Source: Coriobacteriales bacterium (GTDB taxonomy: Bacteria > Actinomycetota > Coriobacteriia > Coriobacteriales > UBA8131). From it: a DNA stretch of 9,274 nt. Shown here piece after piece: positions 1 through 6,229 of the stretch; within the stretch, counting starts at the first letter, position 1; each line of letters opens with the position of its first letter. The notes under the pieces were generated by a model. That model saw only the letters and a list, made by a program, of their open reading frames with translations. It was not told where the DNA came from and ran no database searches. Position numbers and translations under genes: made by a program. Location: assembly GCA_031254905.1 (NCBI GenBank), contig JAIRTN010000058.1, positions 1-9,274 of the forward strand, written 5' to 3'.

Positions 1-66
1 CGATGTCTCTCTACGCCTGCGGCTCCGATCGCACTGACAACCTCTGAGATACGCGCAGGTCCCACC

Positions 67-250
67 GTCATTTCGAGCAACGCGAGAAATCCAGTCTTAC
101 GGACGGCATCGGAACGTCCTTATGCGGAGGTTGCGGCGCAGAGGGGTGTAGCGAGTACGCCGCCCGTTGGAGCGCCGCGTTTTCTTGACCCGGCTCGCAG
201 CCGCAAGACTAGATTTCTCTCTGCGCCCTTCGGGCTGCGTTCGAAATGAC
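67..250. repeat. MITE-like / nested palindromic repeat element
   Basis: The ends are a perfect 10-bp inverted repeat, GTCATTTCGA at 67-76 and TCGAAATGAC at 241-250. The match continues inward: the left arm (67-102) runs through GAGAAATC and AGTCTT, and the reverse complement of the right arm (201-250) carries the same blocks in the same order. The right arm has about 14 extra bases, which form a small nested hairpin (GCCC-TTC-GGGC near 224-234). A further inverted repeat, GCGGCG at 133-138 with CGCCGC at 158-163, lies in the core. From memory, sequences of the form TCATTTCGA...GAGAAATC are multicopy intergenic palindromes in several bacterial lineages, but I cannot check copy number here. No transposase is encoded, so any mobility would need one elsewhere. 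Confidence 0.72.
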
Positions 251-300
251 AACCGAACCTAGGAGCGCCGCGTTATGGGTGGGGCGAGTAGGGAGCGAGG

Positions 301-326
301 GGGCGCCCACAGGCTATGGGGCGCCC
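301..326 (-). terminator. GC stem-loop after the lytS/lytTR operon (possible terminator)
   Basis: GGGCGCCC at 301-308 and again at 319-326 is self-complementary, giving an 8-bp GC-only stem with a 10-base loop, 11 bases after the response regulator stop codon. There is no T-run on the 3' side in the transcribed direction, so it is not a canonical intrinsic terminator. It may instead act as a 3'-end stabiliser or a pause site. The position, directly after the last gene of a co-directional cluster, is the main support. Confidence 0.38.
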
Positions 327-336
327 GAGGGCCTCC

Positions 337-1050
337 TTAGAGGCCCAGTGCTTTTTTGAGTGCCGCCACGCGGCGGCGGGAGACAGGAATATTCTCCTCC
401 TCGCCCGAAAGCGTGAGAAGCAGCGTTCCACCGCTGACCGGCGTAACCTCCTCCACGCAGGAGAGGTTGACCAGATAGCGCCGATGCACGCGGAAGAATC
501 CATAGGTCTCAAGACGCGCCTCAAGCTGCGCGAGGCTTACCGTGGAAAGATAGCGGTCGGTGTCCGTATGGAGGTAGGAGTAATCGTCCTTCGCCATGAT
601 GTAGCGAATCTTATCGGTCGATATGAGGAGTTTCTTGCCGCCCTTCTCCACAGAAATCCGTTCGGCGGGCTGCTCCTTAGAAAACGTGGCGACATAGTGT
701 CGTACCTTTGTCAGTGCCTGCTGCAGGCGGTCGGTTTCGACCGGCTTAACGAGGTAATCAACGGCGTTAACGTCAAAAGCCTTGGCGGCGTGTTCGCTGT
801 GGGCGGTGACAAATACGATGGCGGGCGGGTACTTGAGGTGGCTGAGGGCCTCAGCAAGTTGCAGGCCACTTGCCCCCGGCATGCTTATGTCGAGGAACAT
901 CACGTCAGCGCCCTTCTCTTTCAGGCGCTCGATTGCCTCGCGGACATTAGATGCCTCGGCTACTATCTCAACCTGCTTGGTTTCGTCCAGCAGGAACCGT
1001 AGTTCGGAACGCGCCGGGGCTTCATCGTCAACAATAATTGCTCTAATCAT
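337..1050 (-). CDS. LytTR-family DNA-binding response regulator
   Basis: This 237-residue two-component response regulator is a cytoplasmic transcription factor. The N-terminal receiver domain (about 1-120) has the acidic pair D8/D9, phosphoacceptor D54 in FLDISMP, T82 in FVTAH and K102 in YLVKP. The C-terminal LytTR domain (about 132-235) shows the typical FFRVHRRYLVNL segment. I chose the ATG at 1050 over one 21 bases upstream because the protein then begins MIRAIIVDDE, the normal receiver start, and GGAAG sits 9 bases before it. That start overlaps the kinase stop by 8 bases (1043-1050), so translation is probably coupled and the two proteins form a cognate pair. The length is normal for the LytR/AlgR/AgrA-type family. 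The target promoters cannot be read from this window. Confidence 0.93.
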   Translation of the reverse strand: MIRAIIVDDEAPARSELRFLLDETKQVEIVAEASNVREAIERLKEKGADVMFLDISMPGASGLQLAEALSHLKYPPAIVFVTAHSEHAAKAFDVNAVDYLVKPVETDRLQQALTKVRHYVATFSKEQPAERISVEKGGKKLLISTDKIRYIMAKDDYSYLHTDTDRYLSTVSLAQLEARLETYGFFRVHRRYLVNLSCVEEVTPVSGGTLLLTLSGEEENIPVSRRRVAALKKALGL

Positions 1051-2335
1051 TAGTCTCAACTTCCAAATCAATCATCGGTCCAAGATTCATGGATATCGTT
1101 GTTCCAACATCCAATTCCGATTGTACCTCTAAGTGAGCCTTTCTGCCAAAAAAGCCGCGTAATCTGTCGTCAACGTTCTTGAGAGCAACCCCCGCGTGCG
1201 CGATTCCCGAATCAAACATGTGGTTCAAGGCACCTTCCGACATCCCTCGCCCGTCATCACGGATGCGGATAAGCACGTTCCCGTCATGCACGCGAGCGCT
1301 CAATTCTATGTGGAGAGGTGCGTCCTCACGCATCCCGTGTCCCACCGCGTTCTCGACAAGGGGTTGGATGATGAAGGCGGGGACCTGTATCCTCTCAAGC
1401 CCTTTTTCGATGTCGCTGGTAAGCGATATGCGGTCGGCTCCGAAGCGCGCAATCTCAAAGCCGAGGTAGCGCAGGGTCTGAAGGTATTCCTGCTCAAGCG
1501 TGATGCTATCAAGCGAGCCTTCGAGCGTGCGGCGGTAGAAGGTCGCGAACTCCCTGAGAAGAATGCGCGCCCGACTTGGGTCGGTGCGGATGAGCGCGGC
1601 AATCGTGTTGATGGTGTTAAAGAGGAAGTGTGGCCTGATTTGCGCCTGAAGCGCCTTGAGCTCCATCTTCGCGGCGAGTTCCCGCTGGTATTCGAGGTCT
1701 CCGAGGCTCAGCTGCATGGCAAGCAAGGTCGAAAGACCGTAGGCAACCGCCTGCTCGGTCTCATCTATCTTTTTCGCCGAACGGTAGTAGAACTTCAACG
1801 TCCCAACAACCTCGTCGCGAGGAACAATCGGCACGACGATGGCCGCCTGAAATATGGTGCCCCCATCGGGGAAGCCTATCTCCTCATGCGAGGTTATAAC
1901 CTGCATTTCGCCGCTGCGCAAAGAATACTTGGTCAACTCGGTCTTGATGGGTGTCCCCGCCTCGTGCAGTTCCTTTTCGGCACCCGCAAACCCGAGAATC
2001 TTGTCGCAGTCGGTAACTGCGACGGCATTGGCGGAGGTTGCCGGCAAAAGGAGGTTGCAAACCGCCTCGGCTGATTCGGTGTTAAGCCCTGTGCGCATAT
2101 AGGTCAGCGTACTCGCGGCTATCTTGAGCATGCGCTCGGACTGGCGCGCGCGCAGACGGTCGGGGTCGATGGATGAGCGGACCATGACGGAGATGAGGAG
2201 AATGACGCTGAGCAGACATATAGCCGTCAGCGCCCAATGAGCGCGCATAAACAGCGAAACACCCGCGATAAAAACCAGCAAGACAACCACCGACATGAGA
2301 AAAACCTCTATCAGGGTGAGATTCCGTTTTGGCAC
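1043..2335 (-). CDS. LytS-type sensor histidine kinase with GAF-like domain
   Basis: This 430-residue membrane-bound sensor kinase probably phosphorylates the overlapping LytTR regulator. Two hydrophobic segments (about 10-30 and 34-52) anchor it. Residues about 75-210 look like a GAF-type sensory domain. The LytS-family phosphoacceptor region follows, ALQAQIRPHFLFNTINT, with H236, then an ATPase domain with an N-box (PLVENAVGHG, N329), DDGRGM at 360-365 and GVALKNVDDRL at 382-392. It lacks the larger multi-pass 5TMR_LYT sensor of classical LytS, so the input is probably cytoplasmic or close to the membrane. The start is GTG at 2335 with a strong AGGAAGG (2343-2349) 7 bases upstream. That site overlaps the TauE stop codon, indicating co-translation with the permease gene. 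Confidence 0.93.
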   Translation of the reverse strand: MPKRNLTLIEVFLMSVVVLLVFIAGVSLFMRAHWALTAICLLSVILLISVMVRSSIDPDRLRARQSERMLKIAASTLTYMRTGLNTESAEAVCNLLLPATSANAVAVTDCDKILGFAGAEKELHEAGTPIKTELTKYSLRSGEMQVITSHEEIGFPDGGTIFQAAIVVPIVPRDEVVGTLKFYYRSAKKIDETEQAVAYGLSTLLAMQLSLGDLEYQRELAAKMELKALQAQIRPHFLFNTINTIAALIRTDPSRARILLREFATFYRRTLEGSLDSITLEQEYLQTLRYLGFEIARFGADRISLTSDIEKGLERIQVPAFIIQPLVENAVGHGMREDAPLHIELSARVHDGNVLIRIRDDGRGMSEGALNHMFDSGIAHAGVALKNVDDRLRGFFGRKAHLEVQSELDVGTTISMNLGPMIDLEVETND

Positions 2336-2347
2336 GAAATATCCTTC

Positions 2348-3139
2348 CTATCCAAACGCCACGCGGTTGACGACGAGCATGATTCCCGAGAGTATGAGCA
2401 GGCCAGCGTAGGCAAAACGCGCCTTCCTCTCAGGTATCTTGGTTATCAATCTGGCACCAAGATTCGCGCCCGGTATCGTGCCAACCATGAGTGCAATGCC
2501 ATAAAGATACCAGATATGACCAAGTATGGCGTGGGTAATGATGCCGGGTATCGCAATAAGAGCAATGGAGAGAAGCGAGGTGCCACTCGCCTTTTTGAAG
2601 GAATAGCCAAAGTACGTAATGCCGATGGGCACGATGATGAAGCCCCCTCCGACCCCGACGACGCCCGCGACTAAGCCAGCGAAAAGACCAAGGAATATGC
2701 GGGAGAGTAACGGGCTCTTTTGCGTGCCGTTCTTCTCCCCATTATTCTCTTTTTGAGGGGCAGCAGGGCTTTTGAAGGCCGAGCGCATGACGGAACTCGC
2801 GCTGTATAAGATGACGGAGACCGCCGCGAGGAGGATGAGGAGGTCGGGGAGGCGGTCGGAGATGGAGGCGCTGAAGGTGGACGCGACGGCGCCGGAGAGG
2901 CCGATGGTGACGGCCGCGCGCACGTCGACCGTGCCTTGGCGGAGGTGGCGCCACGCCCCGGAGAGCGAGGTTGGGGCGATGACGAACAGGGAGGTTGCCG
3001 TTGAGGTGAGGATGGGCAGGCGGAATATCAGGTTGAGGAGCGGGATGACCATGGTGCCGCCGCCGATGCCGAACATGCCTGAGAGGATGCCGACGAGAAC
3101 GCCGAAAAGGGCTATGAGGACGAAAAGAAAGACGTTCAT
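2348..3139 (-). CDS. TauE/SafE-family (sulfite exporter-like) membrane permease
   Basis: This 263-residue integral membrane protein belongs to the TauE/SafE family, whose characterised members move small anions such as sulfite, sulfoacetate or other organosulfur compounds. The family's internal duplication is plain: GMFGIGGGTMVIP near 21-33 is mirrored by GVVGVGGGFIIVP at 159-171, and ATSLF (48-52) by GTSLL (186-190). A hydrophilic, Lys/Asn/Glu-rich loop at about 122-146 separates the halves. About eight membrane segments are expected. The substrate cannot be predicted. The ATG at 3139 is the only reasonable start, yet no Shine-Dalgarno sequence precedes it: the upstream coding strand is pyrimidine-rich. 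The kinase gene follows after 12 bases, and its ribosome binding site overlaps this stop, so TauE, kinase and regulator look like one operon. Confidence 0.9.
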   Translation of the reverse strand: MNVFLFVLIALFGVLVGILSGMFGIGGGTMVIPLLNLIFRLPILTSTATSLFVIAPTSLSGAWRHLRQGTVDVRAAVTIGLSGAVASTFSASISDRLPDLLILLAAVSVILYSASSVMRSAFKSPAAPQKENNGEKNGTQKSPLLSRIFLGLFAGLVAGVVGVGGGFIIVPIGITYFGYSFKKASGTSLLSIALIAIPGIITHAILGHIWYLYGIALMVGTIPGANLGARLITKIPERKARFAYAGLLILSGIMLVVNRVAFG

Positions 3140-3274
3140 GAGAAGGAGGGCGAGAGGCGGGGTTGGTGGGGCGCCGTGAGTTGGCGGAGCGCCGGTGAAG
3201 CCGGTTGGTAGGGGGCCAGCGGGCGGGGTTGGTAGAGCGTCTGCGGGTGGAGCGCCGGTGAAGCCGGGGGTTGG
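3140..3274. repeat. G-rich intergenic direct repeats (42-bp periodicity)
   Basis: GGTTGGT occurs on the plus strand at 3161, 3203, 3227 and 3269, spaced 42, 24 and 42 bases. The two 42-base units (3161-3202, 3227-3268) share a 19-base identical block, GGAGCGCCGGTGAAGCCGG, at 3186-3204 and 3249-3267. Inside the block CCGG-TGAAG-CCGG can form a small hairpin. The middle unit is a shortened version. No promoter-like AT-rich hexamer is visible, so TauE is probably transcribed by read-through from the glycosyltransferase gene. The origin of the repeats is unknown. Confidence 0.75.
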
Positions 3275-4825
3275 TTAATCGTCGTCCACATCGATACCAA
3301 GTGCCTCAAGGTCAAGTTCAAAGTCGAAAAGGTCGGGTTTGGGGGCGACGGCGGGGGTCGCAGCAGCCACCGCCGCGGGGTCGAGGCCGGCCGCGGACCT
3401 GACGGCAACCACGGAGGCGGCCGCGGGGTTATTGGGCGCGACGGCAACGGAGGCGGTGACGGTGGGTGGAGTGACAATGGGCGGAGCGGCGAGGGCGGGC
3501 GCGGCCAACCCAGCGGCCCCAGCGGCCCCAGCAGCACCAACAGGCACCCCGGCGGCACCAACACCCCCAGCCCCCACAACAGCCCGGCTAACCCCCGACG
3601 CGGAGGGGTCAGAGGTCATCGCTCCCCTCACGCGCGTGGCCTCGTCGAAAAGCCTCTGGAGTTGCGGGTCGGCCTCAAGCGTACCCAGCACCTGCGGCCA
3701 GCCAAACTGGAACTCAAAATACTTCGAGCAGAACATCTCGGCGTAGGCCTTCGCCTCGCGGCGCGCGACCTGCGCGGCCCTGAAGTAGCCCTGCCTGTCG
3801 TTTGGGCGGCCGATGGTGCGCAACAGCGCCGTTACAAACACGCGCGTGGTAATCGAGTTTTCGAGGAAGGGGCCGGGATAGGGGTCAAGCGAGTGCGGCT
3901 GTATCTGGAGGAGGTCTATCTGCGTCTTTGAGAACTCCAGCTTGCGGTGTTCGTATATCCAGCGGTAGATGTCCTGCCTGAAGCGCTGGGCCTCGTTGCG
4001 CTCGGTCGGGGGCAGGTGCTGTACCGACCACTTGTTGTCGAACCACACGCTGCCGCCGTACATGCGGACGTTGAGCAGGTAGTCGAGGTCCTCGCCCCGC
4101 GGAATCCACGGGTCGAAGGAAACGCGGCGACAGGCCTCGCGATGTATCGCCATCAGACCGCCGTATAAAACATTTGAGCGTGAGAGGCGCGGCGCCGACA
4201 TCGCGCGGGTAATCCACCGATTAAACAGTTCGCCTTGCTCCCAATAGCGGTTATACCACGCGCGCGTCGCCTTCGACTTCCAGTGCCCGCCGCGGTCGGT
4301 GTAAAAGCCCGACTTCACCAGCACCGGTATGCCCTTCTTGGAGAGTTTTCCAAGACCGTAAAGCGCGCGTTCGAGGAAATCGGGGCCGCAGACAACCTCG
4401 TCGTCGTCGATGAAGATGATTTCCGTAAAGCCCAAGGTTGCGGAGACAACAAGCCCAAAGTTGCGGGTTGCCCCGTAGCCGGTAAGCGAGATGCTCTCCT
4501 TGATGCCCGCCAGCCCGAGTTGCTCGGCGCGCGCATGGAACAAAGTCAGCACATCCGCATCAAAAACGCGGATGTCGAGGTTCTCTCTGAAGGCCGCGGC
4601 AATCTCGCGGATTTTGGCCGAGGCATCGCGCTCCACGCCGTTTTCCGAGACAACGAGCAGCAAAATAGGCGCCGCTATCCCGTTGTCCCTCAGCGACGCG
4701 AGGCAGCGGGGTAGTTCGCCTTGGTGCGTCAGCGGGGTGACGTGGTCGTAGGTCGCGACGATGTTGTAGTTCGGCGTTCTCCGTTTTGTTCCCACGTATG
4801 TCGGGATGACGATGACAGGGTTCAC
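3275..4825 (-). CDS. Family 2-like glycosyltransferase with low-complexity C-terminal tail
   Basis: This 516-residue protein is probably a GT-A-fold glycosyltransferase. Residues 1-10 (VNPVIVIPTY) form the typical first strand. FIDDDEVV at 138-145 supplies the DXD-type metal/nucleotide-sugar motif, and RGEDLDYLLN at 243-252 matches the ED motif common in GT2 enzymes. Donor, acceptor and linkage cannot be predicted. No signal peptide or membrane span is evident, so it is probably cytoplasmic or peripheral. After about residue 405 the chain becomes Ala/Gly/Pro/Val-rich, including three GAA triplets at 430-438, and ends in an acidic tip (DLFDFELDLEALGIDVDDD). I chose GTG at 4825 because GGAG (4833-4836) lies 7 bases upstream and it begins 1 base after the purB stop. 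An ATG at 4894 would need a long overlap with purB and adds 23 residues that do not look like part of the fold. Confidence 0.85.
   Translation of the reverse strand: MNPVIVIPTYVGTKRRTPNYNIVATYDHVTPLTHQGELPRCLASLRDNGIAAPILLLVVSENGVERDASAKIREIAAAFRENLDIRVFDADVLTLFHARAEQLGLAGIKESISLTGYGATRNFGLVVSATLGFTEIIFIDDDEVVCGPDFLERALYGLGKLSKKGIPVLVKSGFYTDRGGHWKSKATRAWYNRYWEQGELFNRWITRAMSAPRLSRSNVLYGGLMAIHREACRRVSFDPWIPRGEDLDYLLNVRMYGGSVWFDNKWSVQHLPPTERNEAQRFRQDIYRWIYEHRKLEFSKTQIDLLQIQPHSLDPYPGPFLENSITTRVFVTALLRTIGRPNDRQGYFRAAQVARREAKAYAEMFCSKYFEFQFGWPQVLGTLEADPQLQRLFDEATRVRGAMTSDPSASGVSRAVVGAGGVGAAGVPVGAAGAAGAAGLAAPALAAPPIVTPPTVTASVAVAPNNPAAASVVAVRSAAGLDPAAVAAATPAVAPKPDLFDFELDLEALGIDVDDD
3512..3538 (-). 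repeat. 9-bp tandem repeat in glycosyltransferase tail
   Basis: Three adjacent 9-base units (AGCGGCCCC, AGCGGCCCC, AGCAGCACC on the plus strand) encode Gly-Ala-Ala three times. The wider stretch from about 3339 to 3600 is similarly biased and codes for the Ala/Gly/Pro/Val-rich tail. Slippage at such repeats could make tail length variable between strains. Confidence 0.75.
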
Positions 4826-4826
4826 A

Positions 4827-6170
4827 CTAAAACTCCAGGTTCTCAAGGCGCTCAAATAGCAAAGCGCTCCGGGTAAGGAAATGTCGAGGGTCAAACAGCC
4901 TGTCCAACTCAGCCGCGCCTAACCGGACATCCGCGTCTGCCTCGACGCGCTCCCTGAAGCCCGCCCCTTGTCTTGCCTGCTGTATATCCTCCCACACCGC
5001 CATCGCGTTACGCTTGACGATTTCATAAGCGGCCTCACGAGTAATCCCGGTATCAACAAGCGCAAGAAGAACCTTACTCGAATAGATGAGCCCTCGGGTG
5101 CGCTCAAGATTCGCCCGGCAATTCTCGGGATACACCTTCATCCCTTCCACCACGCCCTGCATCCGCGAGAGGATGTAATCGAGGGCAAGAAAGCTGTCAA
5201 CCAGCGCAACGCGCTCCGCGGAACTATGGGAAATATCGCGCTCATGCCACAGCGCAACATTGTCAAAGGCTACCTGCGTGTTTGCCTTGATGACGCGCGC
5301 AAGGCCGCAGACGCGCTCGCAGATGATGGGGTTGCGCTTATGCGGCATCGCCGAGGAACCCTTCTGCTTTTCCGAGAACGGCTCCTCCGCCTCAAGGGTG
5401 TCGCTTTTCTGGAGGGCGCGTACCTCGGTTGCCATCTGCTCAAGCGTCGCGGCGGTAAGGGCAAGCGCGGCGGCCACCTGCGCGTGGCGGTCCCGCGCAA
5501 CCACCTGAGTAGAAAGCGGGTCGGGCACAAGTCCGAGCCGCTCACAAACAAAGGCCTCAACAAAGGAATCGATGCTCGAATAACTACCGACCGCCCCGCT
5601 GATGGCGCCCGTCGCGATAACGGCGCGGGCCTCAAGCAACCGCGTTTCGGCGCGTTTGAGCGCCCATGCCCAACTCGCGAATTTCATGCCAAAAATCATC
5701 GGCTCGGCGTGAATGCCGTGCGTCCTGCCCACGCACAGAGTGTCCCTGTGTTCAAAGGCGCGCGCCTTCGCGGTCGCGCCAAGCCTGCGCACGTCGCGAA
5801 TCACGAGGTCAAGGGCCTGCGTTATCTGGCAACAAAGGGCCGTGTCCCCCAAATCGCTGGAGGTCATACCATAGTGCACCCAGCGCGACGGCCGGGCCGC
5901 ACCCTCAGGAATATCGGCGTCGATATGTTCGGCCATGTTGGTGAGAAAGGCGATGACGTCGTGGTTTGTCTCCCGCTCAATCTCATCTATTCGCTCAATC
6001 TCGAAGGCCGCGTGTTCGCGAATCCATGCGGCTTCCTCAGCCGTTATGCCGATTGCGCCGAGTTCGGCCTGCGCCTCGCAGGCGAGCAACTCAATCTCCA
6101 TCCAAAGTGCGAACTTGCGGAAGGGTGAGAATATGTCGTTCATTTCCTTGCGCGCGTATCGCTCAATCAT
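4827..6170 (-). CDS. purB: Adenylosuccinate lyase
   Basis: This 447-residue cytoplasmic enzyme acts twice in purine synthesis, splitting SAICAR to AICAR and adenylosuccinate to AMP, each time releasing fumarate. The fumarase/aspartase superfamily signature is intact: KGSSAMPHKRNP at 270-281, with the catalytic serine loop at 272-273. HYGMTSSD at 99-106 and GRTHGIHAEP at 148-157 (His151) supply the other catalytic-site segments, and ETNHDV contains His70. Length is normal for the short bacterial PurB type. The start is ATG at 6170 with AAGGA (6178-6182) 7 bases upstream. A 59-base gap to the preceding gene holds a plausible promoter. The stop TAG lies 1 base before the GTG of the glycosyltransferase, suggesting translational coupling. 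The preceding gene's cyclo-ligase domain feeds the one-carbon pool used for purine synthesis. Confidence 0.97.
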   Translation of the reverse strand: MIERYARKEMNDIFSPFRKFALWMEIELLACEAQAELGAIGITAEEAAWIREHAAFEIERIDEIERETNHDVIAFLTNMAEHIDADIPEGAARPSRWVHYGMTSSDLGDTALCCQITQALDLVIRDVRRLGATAKARAFEHRDTLCVGRTHGIHAEPMIFGMKFASWAWALKRAETRLLEARAVIATGAISGAVGSYSSIDSFVEAFVCERLGLVPDPLSTQVVARDRHAQVAAALALTAATLEQMATEVRALQKSDTLEAEEPFSEKQKGSSAMPHKRNPIICERVCGLARVIKANTQVAFDNVALWHERDISHSSAERVALVDSFLALDYILSRMQGVVEGMKVYPENCRANLERTRGLIYSSKVLLALVDTGITREAAYEIVKRNAMAVWEDIQQARQGAGFRERVEADADVRLGAAELDRLFDPRHFLTRSALLFERLENLEF

Positions 6171-6177
6171 TCCTGAT

Positions 6178-6227
6178 TCCTTTTTATACCTGAGATATTA
6201 CCGGGAAATGGCCACACTATTGTAGCA
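6178..6227 (-). promoter_or_regulatory. Probable purB promoter (extended -10) and ribosome binding site
   Basis: Read on the minus strand, TGC-TACAAT (hexamer at 6219-6224, TGC at 6225-6227) is an extended -10 element one base from the TATAAT consensus. No good -35 hexamer sits 16-18 bases further up, which is tolerable for extended -10 promoters. Transcription would start near 6212, giving a leader of about 40 bases that ends in AAGGA (6178-6182). Upstream parts of this promoter would lie inside the end of the fusion gene. Confidence 0.5.
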
Positions 6228-6229
6228 GA

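Larger units (their letters stand above)
1..336. other. Non-coding region downstream of the response regulator
   Basis: I see no convincing gene here. The stretch holds the palindromic element at 67-250, two copies of a 13-base direct repeat (169-181 and 262-274, GGAGCGCCGCGTT), and the stem-loop at 301-326 just past the response regulator stop. Positions 1-66 show nothing I can assign. The short minus-strand frame reaching in at 273-524 mostly lies over the regulator gene in another frame and looks like a shadow. Confidence 0.7.

Noticed and set aside
67..250. CRISPR array or phage attachment site at the left edge
   Set aside because: There are only two arms in inverted orientation, no regular direct repeats with spacers, and no integrase or tRNA nearby.
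1196..2074. 292-codon plus-strand open frame opposite the histidine kinase
   Set aside because: The opposite strand carries all kinase motifs in order. This frame is a by-product of GC-rich codon use.
3156..3171. Possible G-quadruplex on the plus strand
   Set aside because: Only two-layer G runs fall within short loops. The four runs of three or more G are too far apart for a strong motif.
4826..4894. Upstream ATG at 4894 as glycosyltransferase start
   Set aside because: It would overlap purB by 68 bases and add 23 residues not resembling the fold, while GTG at 4825 has a well-placed GGAG.
4968..6128. Long 386-codon plus-strand open frame opposite purB
   Set aside because: It is the antisense shadow of a clear adenylosuccinate lyase. 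The translation is rich in Arg, His and Gly and matches no family I know.
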